Made by a program: the position numbers and the translations under genes. From contig JAHISE010000096.1 of the NCBI GenBank assembly GCA_018818235.1, positions 1-22,905 on the forward strand: 22,905 nt of DNA. Direction: 5' to 3'. The notes under the pieces are model-generated. The model searched no databases. It was not told the DNA's origin and was given only the letters and a program-made list of their open reading frames with translations. Positions 6,965 to 14,598 of the stretch are shown in pieces (positions within the stretch are counted from its first letter, which is position 1; the number at the start of each line of letters is the position of its first letter). The DNA is from Patescibacteria group bacterium (GTDB lineage: Bacteria; Patescibacteriota; Gracilibacteria; Peribacterales; Peribacteraceae).

Positions 6965-6973
6965 ACCTCCTTT
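6965..6973 (-). promoter_or_regulatory. Strong Shine-Dalgarno site
   Basis: AAAGGAGGT on the minus strand, five bases before the ATG at 6957-6959; it decides the start of the 88-aa membrane protein. Confidence 0.85.
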
Positions 6974-7050
6974 GATGTAATGGAACAGAAGTGTCGGTCG
7001 GGTAACGATGATGTGATTTGGGATTTATGTCAAGGATGTATTACATTAAA

Positions 7051-7078
7051 CTTTTCACTTTTCACTATTCACTCTTCT
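7051..7078. repeat. One-sided heptad repeat (CTTTTCA words)
   Basis: Four consecutive seven-base words, CTTTTCA twice, CTATTCA and CTCTTCT, downstream of the EamA-family gene. No inverted partner arm is evident. Confidence 0.5.
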
Positions 7079-7115
7079 TATACATTCCAATAACTTACAA
7101 AAAAACTCCGATGCT

Positions 7116-8069
7116 CTACTTCCTCAACGGTCCCGCCTCCATCAACCTACTCGGCACTATCCTCCACTTAGTAAGCGGAACATTAATAAAGATAACTCCG
7201 AAGATTACAAGTGTGATACTTAGCATGTGATACACACCGAGTTGTTCTCCGAGCAGTGAGCTGGCTGCAATTACTGCGAAAGTGCGACCAACTGCAGCAA
7301 CAATCCCAGCTTCTGTAACCTTTGTCTTTTTGAGTGCTCCAAAATATAGGAAAAATGGGAAGATGAACCCGAGTATGGGAACCAACAGGAGTATCCAGAT
7401 GTTTTCGGGCTCCTTTATTATCGCAAGACTTTCGAATTCAAAAAGATGAATCCACATTCCTACTATCAACATACTCAAAATGGTTCTGACCAATATTATT
7501 GAATCCAGATGACGGTGCTTAATGTACTTTTTATGAATGATAGTTGTGAGTGCGGAAAGGATTGGCGACATGAGTAAAAACGGAACTCCGGGATTAAAGT
7601 TAAATGATTTTACGTCAGGCCAGATCAAAACCAATACCGCAGCCACGAGCAAAGCACTGCCACCCGCCATTTGTCCGGTGAATTTTTCTTTAAAGAAGAT
7701 GACTCCGAATAGAACAACCCAAAATGGCATCAAACTGGTTAGTAGGACTGTTTCCGAGGCAGATACATACTGGAGTCCGATAAAGAAAAGGATTGGACTG
7801 CCTATTCCTCCGGTGAGTGTGGATAGAAGTGTTCCAAACAAGTCCTGTCTTGTCATTCCCCATCTTTCACCTCTTTCGATCGCCATCATTTCGTGAGCAA
7901 CAAGTATGATGCTCATTATTACAAGTGTGACAAAATAAAGACTGATAGGCGTCCATCCCCTTCCAAACAACACTTTTGTAAAAATAGGATTCATGTTTGC
8001 CAAAATCACTGCGATTAACATTTGCGTTAGTGCGAGTTTGTGAGCCGAGGAGTATTGCCAGGAGAACAT
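7116..8069 (-). CDS. EamA-family (drug/metabolite transporter superfamily) permease
   Basis: A 317-aa integral membrane protein with about ten hydrophobic helices arranged as two five-helix halves, the pattern of EamA/DMT carriers. Family-like features are the opening LIAVILANMNPIFTKVLF, the LTGGIGSPILFFIGLQYVSASETVLLTSLMPFWVVLFGVIFFKEKFT block ending the first half, and the matching ALKKTKVTEAGIVAAVGRTFAVIAASSLLGEQLG block near the end of the second half. Members export or take up small metabolites; the substrate cannot be told from sequence. The start codon has no Shine-Dalgarno but a TACAAT hexamer ends 9 bp upstream. Word repeats lie on both sides of the gene. Confidence 0.88.
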   Translation of the reverse strand: MFSWQYSSAHKLALTQMLIAVILANMNPIFTKVLFGRGWTPISLYFVTLVIMSIILVAHEMMAIERGERWGMTRQDLFGTLLSTLTGGIGSPILFFIGLQYVSASETVLLTSLMPFWVVLFGVIFFKEKFTGQMAGGSALLVAAVLVLIWPDVKSFNFNPGVPFLLMSPILSALTTIIHKKYIKHRHLDSIILVRTILSMLIVGMWIHLFEFESLAIIKEPENIWILLLVPILGFIFPFFLYFGALKKTKVTEAGIVAAVGRTFAVIAASSLLGEQLGVYHMLSITLVIFGVIFINVPLTKWRIVPSRLMEAGPLRK

Positions 8070-8078
8070 AGTAGGATG

Positions 8079-8084
8079 ATTGTA
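8079..8084 (-). promoter_or_regulatory. Putative -10 box of the EamA-family gene
   Basis: TACAAT on the minus strand ending 9 bp before the ATG, with no Shine-Dalgarno. Confidence 0.5.
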
Positions 8085-8094
8085 CTACTTGAAG

Positions 8095-8258
8095 GTAAAA
8101 TTCCGAAATAACGAAATTCCGAAATTCGCAATAAGAATCCGAAATTCCTAAATTTCAAAGTTCAGAAGATGCAATAGCAATTTTTGGAGTTTCTGGAATT
8201 TTGATTTTTGAAATTTCTTTGCGCATTTCGGAATTTTAAATTTCGGAATTTTATTCGT
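8095..8258. repeat. Inverted word repeat (AAATTCCG octads)
   Basis: The left arm is built of eight-base words (AAATTCCG, AAATAACG, AAATTCCG, AAATTCGC), with decaying copies further in. The right arm (about 8220-8258) has GCGCATTTCGGAATTTT and ATTTCGGAATTTT, the inverted words. It fills the gap between the EamA gene and the terminator of the next gene. Confidence 0.7.
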
Positions 8259-8268
8259 CCGTCGTACT

Positions 8269-8295
8269 AAAAAAGGAGCCACGAACCGTGACTCC
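8269..8295 (-). terminator. Intrinsic terminator after the 60-aa membrane-protein gene
   Basis: On the minus strand GGAGTCACG, loop GTT, CGTGGCTCC, then six T. It lies 16 bp after the stop codon. Confidence 0.85.
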
Positions 8296-8311
8296 TCCAC
8301 AATGGCATCTC

Positions 8312-8494
8312 CTACGTTCCTCCGAACTCGGACCAGACTCTAATCGCAATCTCAATGAATACGACTACAATCGGAGCCCAAAGTATGAAGAAGGAAATCG
8401 TAGGTCTCTTTCTGCTCTGCTTGAGTGAGAGCAGAATAACGAACACTGAGGTTACAAAACCTGCGATGTAATCGTTAGTCAGAAAAGGGAGCAT
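8312..8494 (-). CDS. Small membrane protein, two predicted helices
   Basis: Unknown function, 60 aa. Helices lie at about residues 9-24 (YIAGFVTSVFVILLSL) and 33-52 (ISFFILWAPIVVVFIEIAI), separated by a basic loop (KQSRKR) that by the positive-inside rule should face the cytoplasm. I chose the ATG at 8492-8494 because AAGGAG sits six to seven bases before it. An upstream in-frame ATG at 8516-8518 would add eight residues but would put the Shine-Dalgarno inside the gene. Like the 88-aa gene it forms a stand-alone unit with a strong ribosome site and a textbook terminator. Confidence 0.75.
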   Translation of the reverse strand: MLPFLTNDYIAGFVTSVFVILLSLKQSRKRPTISFFILWAPIVVVFIEIAIRVWSEFGGT

Positions 8495-8500
8495 ATTTAT

Positions 8501-8507
8501 TCTCCTT
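8501..8507 (-). promoter_or_regulatory. Shine-Dalgarno deciding the start of the 60-aa gene
   Basis: AAGGAGA on the minus strand, six bases before the ATG at 8492-8494. Confidence 0.75.
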
Positions 8508-8512
8508 ATTTG

Positions 8513-8527
8513 AACCATCGCATGGTT
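8513..8527. promoter_or_regulatory. Small palindrome upstream of the 60-aa gene (possible operator)
   Basis: AACCAT, three central bases, ATGGTT, directly upstream of the Shine-Dalgarno. It is short and could be chance. Confidence 0.25.
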
Positions 8528-8559
8528 TTATTAAAGATGGGCGAGGGTGGTGTGTCAAT

Positions 8560-8721
8560 TATATTTAACATAAATCTTATAAATCTCAATAAAACAAGAT
8601 CATAAAAATCAAGGAAATCACAAATAACAAAAATCAAATCCCAAAAGATGCCTGCTTTTGTGTTATGTAATTTAATTGTTGAATCTTACTTGTTTTTTGT
8701 TTTCTTGGAATTTGGGATTTC
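8560..8721. repeat. Inverted word repeat (AAATCCC/AACAAAA words)
   Basis: A-rich words (AAATCAAGG, AAATCAC, AAATAACAAAAATC, AAATCCC) on the left face T-rich inverted words (TTGTTTTTTGTTTTCTTGG, ATTTGGGATTTCC) on the right. The right arm ends on the base next to the stop codon of the M23 peptidase gene. No coding potential is seen in 8519-8721. Confidence 0.55.
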
Positions 8722-9936
8722 CTACGGAAGTACTCCCCTCGGATTCACATTAACCCCCCCTACAATAACCTCAAAATGCAAATGATGTCCCGTTGTGGTT
8801 GGCCCCGCGCCGTGAGTTCCCGGTTGCCCACCAGACATTCCGATTGTTTGTCCTGCTGAAATATCGGAGCCTGCTGTGACTGCGATGCTCGAAAGATGTC
8901 CGTATAAAGTGGCATGTCCTCCTCTGTGTCCGATAAGAACGTATGAGTATCCTTTTGCTCCACCGTCACGTGCAAGGAATACAACTCCATCTGCTGCTGC
9001 AACTATCGGACTTCCCTGAGGAATTGCAATGTCCATTCCTTTATGTGGAATTCCAAAGTACTTAAGATAACTTGCCTGCATAAACTCAGCAGAAATGCGA
9101 CCGTAAGCAGGCCATGTGAATGACGGTGTGAATGGTAGAACTGCATTCGAATGCTCCCCCGGTTTTGGAGCTATCAAACCTTTTTCGATAAGCTTCCTTT
9201 CTGCTTTGCTCCTCATCCTCGCATCAATTCGCGCTAACTCTGATTGCATTCTTAAGACCTGAGCATGCACTTCTTCGAAGTTGCGTTTTACAGCCTCTCT
9301 TCGCTCATCACTTATCTTATCACCCGAGGAATCTTTTACTGCACTTGATTCTTCGCTCCCCTCTTTTAATGCAAGAAGTTCTTTGTGCTTCTTTTTTAGA
9401 CCATCAAGTTCACGAGCTCCTTCACCGGATAAAGCAATCAACTCATGCAATTTATTTTGTGATTGATTGATTGTTCTTGATCGAACATTCATTCCCGAAA
9501 GCACATCAAAAGCCCCCAGAATGTTTTTTGAATTTCCTTCTTCCAATATACCTTGTGACAATTCTCCCTGATAATTCTCGAATACTACTTTATGCGCATC
9601 ACTTCTGATTCCACTTGGACCCCCTGCAGCATGCAGTGGTTCAAGTATCATTCCGAACCTGTCTTCCAACTGACGTGCTGCATCTTCGTAGGCGACTATC
9701 TGTAACCTTACTGCTTCTTCTGCTTTTGTAATTTCTTCTTGTGTCATACTTGCATCAACTTTCGACTCACTTAATCTTGGTCGTGATCTGTAACTGCCTG
9801 CGGCCTTTTCCAAAGCTCGATCCAAAGCCTGCGCAGCCTGATTTCTTTCGGCCGAATCCATGAGCGCAAAGGAGCTTAGGGGCACCAGAGCAATCAGCAT
9901 GACCGTTAGTACGGCGAGACGGGGAAGGATGTGCAT
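8722..9936 (-). CDS. Secreted M23-family (LytM) metallopeptidase with coiled coil
   Basis: A predicted peptidoglycan-directed endopeptidase or cell-division/envelope factor of the NlpD/EnvC type. Residues 1-24 form a signal peptide (LPRLAVLTVMLIALVPLSSFA). Residues about 30-260 are charged and helical, with Lys/Glu-rich coiled-coil stretches around 165-260. The C-terminal M23 domain (about 270-404) has zinc-binding HKGMD (near residue 297) and HLHFE (near 383) plus the usual DGVVFLARDGGAKGYSYVLIGH and LYGHLSS strands, so both metal motifs are intact and activity is likely. The start is supported by a TATAAT box ending exactly 8 bp upstream with no Shine-Dalgarno. The gene is transcribed away from ruvA, and the two promoters flank a shared word-repeat region. 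Confidence 0.92.
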   Translation of the reverse strand: MHILPRLAVLTVMLIALVPLSSFALMDSAERNQAAQALDRALEKAAGSYRSRPRLSESKVDASMTQEEITKAEEAVRLQIVAYEDAARQLEDRFGMILEPLHAAGGPSGIRSDAHKVVFENYQGELSQGILEEGNSKNILGAFDVLSGMNVRSRTINQSQNKLHELIALSGEGARELDGLKKKHKELLALKEGSEESSAVKDSSGDKISDERREAVKRNFEEVHAQVLRMQSELARIDARMRSKAERKLIEKGLIAPKPGEHSNAVLPFTPSFTWPAYGRISAEFMQASYLKYFGIPHKGMDIAIPQGSPIVAAADGVVFLARDGGAKGYSYVLIGHRGGHATLYGHLSSIAVTAGSDISAGQTIGMSGGQPGTHGAGPTTTGHHLHFEVIVGGVNVNPRGVLP

Positions 9937-9944
9937 TTCATCTT

Positions 9945-9950
9945 ATTATA
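9945..9950 (-). promoter_or_regulatory. Consensus -10 box of the M23 peptidase gene
   Basis: TATAAT on the minus strand, preceded by GC, ending 8 bp before the ATG; the spacing predicts a leaderless mRNA. Confidence 0.65.
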
Positions 9951-9992
9951 GCGGAAATCTGCCATATAATGAAGTATTAACATATTAATTAT

Positions 9993-10112
9993 TAGGTAAG
10001 GAAGGTAGGGAATGTCCGGAAGGTAGAGAAGGTTTAGCTGCAAAACGACCTTACAAACATTCCCAACCTTCCCAACCTTCCCTACCTTCCCTACCTTCCC
10101 TACCTTCCTACG
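9993..10112. repeat. Inverted word repeat (CTTCCCTAC words) between M23 and ruvA
   Basis: The left arm (GGAAGGTAGGGAATG, GGAAGGTAGAGAAGG) is the inverse of the right arm, where CTTCCCTAC-type nine-base words are repeated in tandem (about 10064-10110). CATTCCCAACCTTCC pairs with the left GGAAGGTAGGGAATG with one mismatch. Translation of the array in one frame gives a KVG-repeat peptide, which I regard as spurious. Confidence 0.75.
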
Positions 10113-10123
10113 CCTTTCTTTTA

Positions 10124-10132
10124 TGCTATAGT
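10124..10132 (+). promoter_or_regulatory. Extended -10 box of ruvA
   Basis: TGC followed by TATAGT, ending 8 bp before the ruvA ATG, with no Shine-Dalgarno; predicts leaderless transcription. Confidence 0.65.
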
Positions 10133-10140
10133 ATCTACCC

Positions 10141-10725
10141 ATGATCTCCCTCCTCCGAGGCAAAGTCCTAAAAGGCCCCACAAATAACCTCACAATCGAT
10201 GTAAATGGTGTTGGATACGCCGTTGCTTGCCCTTTGGAGGTTTGGGAAACTGCAAAAGAAGGTGAAGAAATTGAACTTCTGATTTCATCTTATATAAAGG
10301 AGGACAGGTTTGATCTTTTCGGATTTTCTGACAATTCAACAAGACTTCTTTTTGATGAAGCGATTAGCCTGTCGGGTATTGGACCCAAAACTGCACTGGA
10401 AATCTGCTCTGTTCCCCGACATTTGCTTTTGACTGCAATCGAACAAATGGATTGCAAACTCTTAAGCTCCATAAAGGGAATTGGGAAAAAGACTGCAGAA
10501 AAATTATTAGTTGATTTAAAATCTATGACAGAAAAACAGCCTGAGATTTTTGCAAAAGAACGAACTTCTATGGATTCTAAAACCGCTCATTACGATCAAG
10601 ATGCGATTGATGCTCTAACTGCACTCGGATACTCGGTTGCAAATGCATTATCCGTACTCAAAGAAGTTCCTGAGGAATGCAAGACCTCGGAAGAAAGAGT
10701 GTCGGCTGCTCTTCGATCTTTATAA
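10141..10725 (+). CDS. ruvA: Holliday junction DNA helicase subunit RuvA
   Basis: RuvA tetramers bind Holliday junctions and load the RuvB motor for branch migration. The N-terminal OB-fold domain (residues 1-65) starts MISLLRGKVL and includes VNGVGYAV and the YIKEDRFDLFGF segment. The middle domain has the two helix-hairpin-helix motifs, LSGIGPKTALEI and IKGIGKKTAEKLLVDLK. A short linker leads to the C-terminal RuvB-binding three-helix domain (DAIDALTALGYSVANALSVL). At 194 aa it has normal length. Neither ruvB nor ruvC is next to it. A word repeat begins within a few bases of its stop codon. Confidence 0.95.
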   Translation: MISLLRGKVLKGPTNNLTIDVNGVGYAVACPLEVWETAKEGEEIELLISSYIKEDRFDLFGFSDNSTRLLFDEAISLSGIGPKTALEICSVPRHLLLTAIEQMDCKLLSSIKGIGKKTAEKLLVDLKSMTEKQPEIFAKERTSMDSKTAHYDQDAIDALTALGYSVANALSVLKEVPEECKTSEERVSAALRSL

Positions 10726-10737
10726 TTCATCAATAAT

Positions 10738-10862
10738 AATCGTTGCTACGTTAATAATAATCGTTGCTAAGTTGCTAAGTTGCTACGTTAGCCTAAAATG
10801 AATCTGGATGCTTCCAACGTAGCAACGTAGCAACGTAGCAACAAATCTACGTATCAACGTAC
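10738..10862. repeat. Inverted word repeat (AGTTGCTA/CAACGTAG octads)
   Basis: The left arm repeats GTTGCTA-type words (about 10740-10790, including AGTTGCTA twice in tandem). The right arm repeats CAACGTAG three times (about 10817-10841), the inverted word. The arms could pair into a long stem between ruvA and pgi. Confidence 0.75.
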
Positions 10863-10881
10863 ATATATACCTAATAATCAA

Positions 10882-12153
10882 ATGCTCACTCTCGACATCA
10901 CCAACGCCCTCGCTAAAACCATCACCCCCTCCTTCGGAATCCCCGATCAGGAGCTTTCGGCGTTACGTACATCCATGAAGCGTTATACGGAAGATTGGTT
11001 GAATGAGCGCAAAAAGGGAGAACATGCATGGTCTATGGATCCCTATGATAAAAAAATGATTGATTCTGTTAAAGAAGCTGCAAGCAAAGCAAAAGCGAGT
11101 CGGATTCGATCTGTTGTCTGGATTGGGATTGGAGGATCCGGTTTGGGACCCAAGGTAATTCGCGAAGTGTTGGAAGGACCGGACACGATTGAGTTCCATC
11201 TTCTGGATACCATTGATCCGTCCATTTTTGAAATGACAATGAAGTTGATTGATTGGAAACGCACACTGGTTGTTGTCGCAAGTAAATCCGGTGGGACACT
11301 GGAGCCCATGAGTTTGTTCTTTGCATGTTGGGAAAAGCTAAAAACTGCAATGAAGGAACGTGCAAATGAACGTGTTGTTGCGTTAACCGATCCTAAGTCC
11401 GGAAATTTGAATAAGTTTTGCAAAGAAAATGCCATCGACATGCTTGCCATTCCTCCGGGAGTCGGAGGTCGCTTTTCCATTCTGTCCCCTATCGGACTTT
11501 TTCCAATTGCTTTACTGGATGGTGATGTTGATGAATTTGTAAGAGGTGCAAAAGAGATGGATACAATCTGCCAAAACACCAACTTTGATGAAAATATTGC
11601 AGCACAACTGGCTTGCGTCCAATTTCTACTGGATACAAAGCGAAGTTATCCGATCCGTGTGATAATGCCTTATTCACAACGCCTTGAATCTATTGCAAGA
11701 TGGAACCAGCAACTGATTGCAGAAAGTCTTGGCAAAACAGAAACTGCAAACCCAATACCTCTGGCTGCTGTAGGAACACAAGATCAACACTCATTGTTAC
11801 AACAGTGGATGGCAGGCCCGCGCAAAACGTGGCATATTTTTATAAGAGAAGAAAATAAGCCTCAAGTTAATTTGCCTGAAAAGATTGAAGAACCATTTGA
11901 ATACTTAGCAGGAAAATCATTCGGAGATCTGGTTGATGCATGTCACCTGGGAACTGCCCAAGCTCTTGCATCCGTAAACCGTCCAAATGTGACACTGAGT
12001 ATTTCTGAGTTAAATGAGCGCACTCTCGGAGAACTCTTCTTTTTCTTTATGACAGAAGTGATATTTCTTGGAAAACTGTATAGGATTGATCCTTATGGGC
12101 AACCGGGGGTTGAAATAGGTAAGAATATGACTAAAGAGATGCTATCGAATTGA
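10882..12153 (+). CDS. pgi: Glucose-6-phosphate isomerase
   Basis: Pgi interconverts glucose-6-phosphate and fructose-6-phosphate in glycolysis and the sugar-phosphate network. The SIS-type fold is evident from VWIGIGGSGLGPKVI, VVASKSGGTLEPM, VALTDPKSGNLNKF, VGGRFSILSPIGLFPIALL, ESIARWNQQLIAESLGK and the signature AAVGTQDQHSLLQQWMAGP, with the catalytic His in QDQHS. The end, YGQPGVEIGKNMTKEML, carries the conserved active-site Lys. At 423 aa it belongs to the shorter bacterial class (E. coli has 549 aa). No operon partner is visible: inverted word repeats lie on both sides. Confidence 0.95.
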   Translation: MLTLDITNALAKTITPSFGIPDQELSALRTSMKRYTEDWLNERKKGEHAWSMDPYDKKMIDSVKEAASKAKASRIRSVVWIGIGGSGLGPKVIREVLEGPDTIEFHLLDTIDPSIFEMTMKLIDWKRTLVVVASKSGGTLEPMSLFFACWEKLKTAMKERANERVVALTDPKSGNLNKFCKENAIDMLAIPPGVGGRFSILSPIGLFPIALLDGDVDEFVRGAKEMDTICQNTNFDENIAAQLACVQFLLDTKRSYPIRVIMPYSQRLESIARWNQQLIAESLGKTETANPIPLAAVGTQDQHSLLQQWMAGPRKTWHIFIREENKPQVNLPEKIEEPFEYLAGKSFGDLVDACHLGTAQALASVNRPNVTLSISELNERTLGELFFFFMTEVIFLGKLYRIDPYGQPGVEIGKNMTKEMLSN

Positions 12154-12154
12154 A

Positions 12155-12240
12155 GTTTACTAGTTGACTAGTTACTAGTTTCTAGTTTGATATCTGTGAA
12201 CTAGTTAACTTTAAACTAGTTAACTTGCTAACTTAACTAG
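12155..12240. repeat. Inverted word repeat (CTAGTTA/CTAGTTT words) after pgi
   Basis: GTTTACTA, GTTGACTA, GTTACTA and GTTTCTA follow each other in the left arm; the right arm has AACTAGTTAAC and TTAACTAG-type words. It starts one or two bases after the pgi stop codon. Word content matches the array upstream of hrcA (1596-1702). Confidence 0.7.
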
Positions 12241-12260
12241 CATTAAACATCCGTACTATC

Positions 12261-12266
12261 TATAAT
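12261..12266 (+). promoter_or_regulatory. Putative -10 box of trxA
   Basis: Consensus TATAAT, 26 bp before the trxA ATG. Other A/T hexamers (12274-12279 and 12286-12291) are closer, so the true start site is uncertain. No Shine-Dalgarno is seen. Confidence 0.4.
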
Positions 12267-12292
12267 CGACCCATATTATTCCCCTTATAATT

Positions 12293-12607
12293 ATGGAACT
12301 AACAGATGCAGAATTCGAAGCAGAAGTACTAAAATCGGACATTCCCGTGCTTGTGGACTTCTGGGCACCATGGTGTGGACCATGCAAATCGATGTTACCT
12401 ATCGTTGATGAGATCTCGACTGAATATGAAGGTAAAGTAAAAGTAGTAAAAGTTAATGTTGATGAAAACTCAGAGACACCCGGCAAGTTCGGCGTAATGA
12501 GCATCCCAACTTTCATAATCTTTAAAGATGGCGAAGCAGTAACAACGTTTGTTGGAGCAAAGTCGAAGGAGGATATGAAGTCGGAGCTGGATGCAGTTAT
12601 TGGATAA
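12293..12607 (+). CDS. trxA: Thioredoxin
   Basis: A 104-aa cytoplasmic dithiol-disulfide oxidoreductase. The active site WCGPC is at residues 27-31 within VLVDFWAPWCGPCKSMLPIVDEI, and the cis-proline motif is in MSIPTFIIFKDGE. The family's VNVDEN and final helix are present, and there is no signal peptide. It probably supplies reducing equivalents for general use, possibly including the membrane thiol shuttle encoded at 18969-20210. It stands alone between two word repeats. Confidence 0.95.
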   Translation: MELTDAEFEAEVLKSDIPVLVDFWAPWCGPCKSMLPIVDEISTEYEGKVKVVKVNVDENSETPGKFGVMSIPTFIIFKDGEAVTTFVGAKSKEDMKSELDAVIG

Positions 12608-12608
12608 C

Positions 12609-12718
12609 TTGAAGATTGGAATATTGGAATATCGGAATACTGGGGTTATGAAGAACATGTATTGAATTCTGAGTCGCTTTAGACCAATATTCCAGTATTC
12701 CATTACTCCAATATTCCC
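12609..12718. repeat. Inverted word repeat (GGAATATT octads) after trxA
   Basis: The left arm has GGAATATT, GGAATATC, GGAATACT (12618-12641). The right arm has CCAATATTCCAGTATTCC and CCAATATTCC, the inverse words (about 12684-12717). It begins directly after the trxA stop. Confidence 0.75.
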
Positions 12719-12759
12719 CCAAACAAAAACCTCCTATTGCTCTCCACCCTTCCAAATAT

Positions 12760-12765
12760 TACTAT
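12760..12765 (+). promoter_or_regulatory. Putative -10 box of the 77-aa gene
   Basis: TACTAT ending exactly 8 bp before the ATG at 12774; no Shine-Dalgarno in the proper place. Confidence 0.45.
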
Positions 12766-12773
12766 ATCCTCCG

Positions 12774-13007
12774 ATGGGACAATTCTTCCTCGGACTCTTC
12801 GGAGCTATCCTTTCCATGCTGGCACTAAAGTACCGTCGCGCAGTCGGTGACATGTTTGGCGAAACAGAGTTTGTGTCTAAAGTCGGCGGCATATACAACC
12901 TTGTTATAATGGTCGCAACCTTTGCATTCATGTATAGCCTACTGGTGATGTTTGGTCTTACAGATGTTGTAATGTTGCCATTTACGGGGTTATTCAATTT
13001 TGGATGA
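12774..13007 (+). CDS. Small membrane protein, two predicted helices
   Basis: A 77-aa hypothetical protein. Hydrophobic segments lie at about residues 2-19 and 40-60 with a charged stretch between them (KYRRAVGDMFGETE) and a hydrophobic Phe-rich end. I do not recognise the family and infer only membrane location. The start is supported by the leaderless-type spacing of a TACTAT hexamer. It lies just before tRNA-Ala on the same strand, 63 bp away. Confidence 0.65.
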   Translation: MGQFFLGLFGAILSMLALKYRRAVGDMFGETEFVSKVGGIYNLVIMVATFAFMYSLLVMFGLTDVVMLPFTGLFNFG

Positions 13008-13051
13008 TATCAATTGTCAGTTAAATTGATGGATTTTTCTTTTTTTGAATA

Positions 13052-13057
13052 TACAAT
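13052..13057 (+). promoter_or_regulatory. Putative -10 box of tRNA-Ala
   Basis: TACAAT, 13 bp before the first base of the tRNA, allowing a 5' leader of a few bases for RNase P to remove. Confidence 0.5.
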
Positions 13058-13070
13058 TGTCATCACGAGT

Positions 13071-13147
13071 GGGGCTGTAGCTCAGCTGGTTAGAGCACCG
13101 CGTTTGCAACGCGGGGGTCATGGGTTCGAATCCCTTCAGCTCCACCA
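13071..13147 (+). tRNA. tRNA-Ala (anticodon UGC), CCA encoded
   Basis: It folds as a full cloverleaf: acceptor GGGGCTG/CAGCTCC including the G3-U70 pair that identifies alanine tRNAs, D-stem GCTC/GAGC, anticodon stem CCGCG/CGCGG with loop TTTGCAA, and T-loop TTCGAAT. The anticodon is TGC. The T-stem ATGGG/CCCTT has one U-U mismatch. The terminal CCA is encoded. An accessory-looking patch follows it. Confidence 0.96.
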
Positions 13148-13236
13148 ATAAAATTTTGGCTTAAATAAAGCACAAAAAATAGATAGCAAAACATGTGGTC
13201 GAACTTTTTAAGTTAATGACAATCACACAATTCCTA

Positions 13237-13242
13237 TATAAA
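13237..13242 (+). promoter_or_regulatory. Putative -10 box setting the start of the 448-aa gene
   Basis: TATAAA ending 9 bp before the ATG at 13252, the spacing seen at many other starts in this window. Confidence 0.4.
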
Positions 13243-13251
13243 ATCATTTAC

Positions 13252-14598
13252 ATGAAAGAGATTTTCAGGAAAGAGAGCTTTCCAATTGCTCCAGGCGGAA
13301 ATATTTATCGTTGGCAAAACACAGACACGATATTTGAAGTACCAAAAAATGGAAAATACATCATAGAAATCACGGCTTCTGCCAAGAGCGCTCACCAAAA
13401 TAACTCAAGCGACGATGATGATCTGAGAGTGATTGTTGACGATTATGAGTTCGGCAGAGAAGAATCTCATCAAGACAAGGTATTGTGGAAAAAATTTGGG
13501 GTGGCAGCCTCATGGGACGGTGCGAGCTTGCAGGGTAGCAGTAAGACTATCTATTTCTTCATGCAACTTTCAGCAGGAGAACATTCAATACGATTCTGGG
13601 CTGATGAGACACCTACTCTGAGAAGCATTCGTGTATTGGAAATTGCTGAAACAAAAAATAATGCTATTGAGGATGTAATCTTTGAATTTAATGAACAAGC
13701 TCCTGGCAAGAAAACTGATATTAATGGAATTCCCTGGAAAGCATTTATATTTGCTTCTGGATTCAACGTCGTAAACCTTGTTGATATTACTGCCAGCACT
13801 CAAAGTGGAAAACAAAAAGGAAGTACCGATGGTGATAACATAAAAGTATATGTAAATGGTCAAATAATTAATAATCCCGAAGCGCCAACTTCGGATAAAT
13901 ACAAAAATTTCTTCTTCTCTGGTGACTTTTCCCCGGACAGTAAGGAATCATTGATGATTCCAGGTCAAGAACTGATATCTAGCGATGAAGATGTTTCAGT
14001 TGAACTATGGTATGACGAGACACCAATCCTTCATCGAATAAAAATTGAACTTGAGGGGAATTCTGCATATGTCGAACGTGGTACCTATAGGAGGTCTGTC
14101 ATGGATTATAAAGAGGCACTGAATCTGCCAGTCAACTTGTACGATGAATGGTTTACTATTCGTAACCTTGGTATCAGTGCCCTTAATATCGCAAAGCAGC
14201 ATGCCAGAAAGCATAATTTCATGATTATTGATGATATGGGAGCGTTGCGGGAGATTGTTGATTTCAATGAGCCTGATGCATTACGTCATTTTACCTGGAG
14301 TGTATTTTTGACACGGGAAATTAACAATGAGGCTTCAAAGATCATAACCACAAATCACGAAATATTTTGGATGAATGTGAGAAACAAGCAGGAGCTATCT
14401 CGAGCTGGGATTATGGATATGTGGAACAACAAGATAGGCAGAGATTTTGCTAACCAATATCCTGATAAGGGATACATGGAATTATTCGAAGTGGCAAAAG
14501 CAAATGAAGAACTTATTCTCAGGCTGGAAGATGTAACGCCAAAACATAGAGAGGAAGTTAAAGATATTATTAATCAATTAAAAAATGAGCAAAAGTAA
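13252..14598 (+). CDS. Two beta-sandwich-like repeats plus a DUF6973-like C-terminal domain
   Basis: Function unknown; 448 aa. Two related repeats lie at about residues 20-130 and 140-265. Each has an ITAS strand, an acidic loop (NNSSDDDDLRVIVDD and GSTDGDNIKVYVNG) and ends WADETPTLRSIRV or WYDETPILHRIKIE, suggestive of carbohydrate-binding-type sandwiches with acidic, possibly calcium-binding loops. The C-terminal region (about 315-448) has DALRHFTW, then NHE (about 368), then MDMWNNKIGR (about 388). This D-RH, HE, MD-NN-GR series resembles DUF6973, a domain of unclear activity seen in some toxin-like proteins. No signal peptide is seen. A GTG at 13195 would add 19 residues; I prefer the ATG at 13252 because of the -10 spacing. 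It overlaps the next gene by 14 bp. Confidence 0.65.
   Translation: MKEIFRKESFPIAPGGNIYRWQNTDTIFEVPKNGKYIIEITASAKSAHQNNSSDDDDLRVIVDDYEFGREESHQDKVLWKKFGVAASWDGASLQGSSKTIYFFMQLSAGEHSIRFWADETPTLRSIRVLEIAETKNNAIEDVIFEFNEQAPGKKTDINGIPWKAFIFASGFNVVNLVDITASTQSGKQKGSTDGDNIKVYVNGQIINNPEAPTSDKYKNFFFSGDFSPDSKESLMIPGQELISSDEDVSVELWYDETPILHRIKIELEGNSAYVERGTYRRSVMDYKEALNLPVNLYDEWFTIRNLGISALNIAKQHARKHNFMIIDDMGALREIVDFNEPDALRHFTWSVFLTREINNEASKIITTNHEIFWMNVRNKQELSRAGIMDMWNNKIGRDFANQYPDKGYMELFEVAKANEELILRLEDVTPKHREEVKDIINQLKNEQK

Noticed and set aside
8082..8269. GTACTA on both sides of the AAATTCCG repeat as a target-site duplication
   Set aside because: Only six bases, and the sequences just inside the two copies are not inverted repeats, so it may be chance.
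9906..10193. Open frame with KVGKVGKVG repeats on the minus strand
   Set aside because: It is a translation of the CTTCCCTAC array, overlaps the ruvA start and has no start signal.
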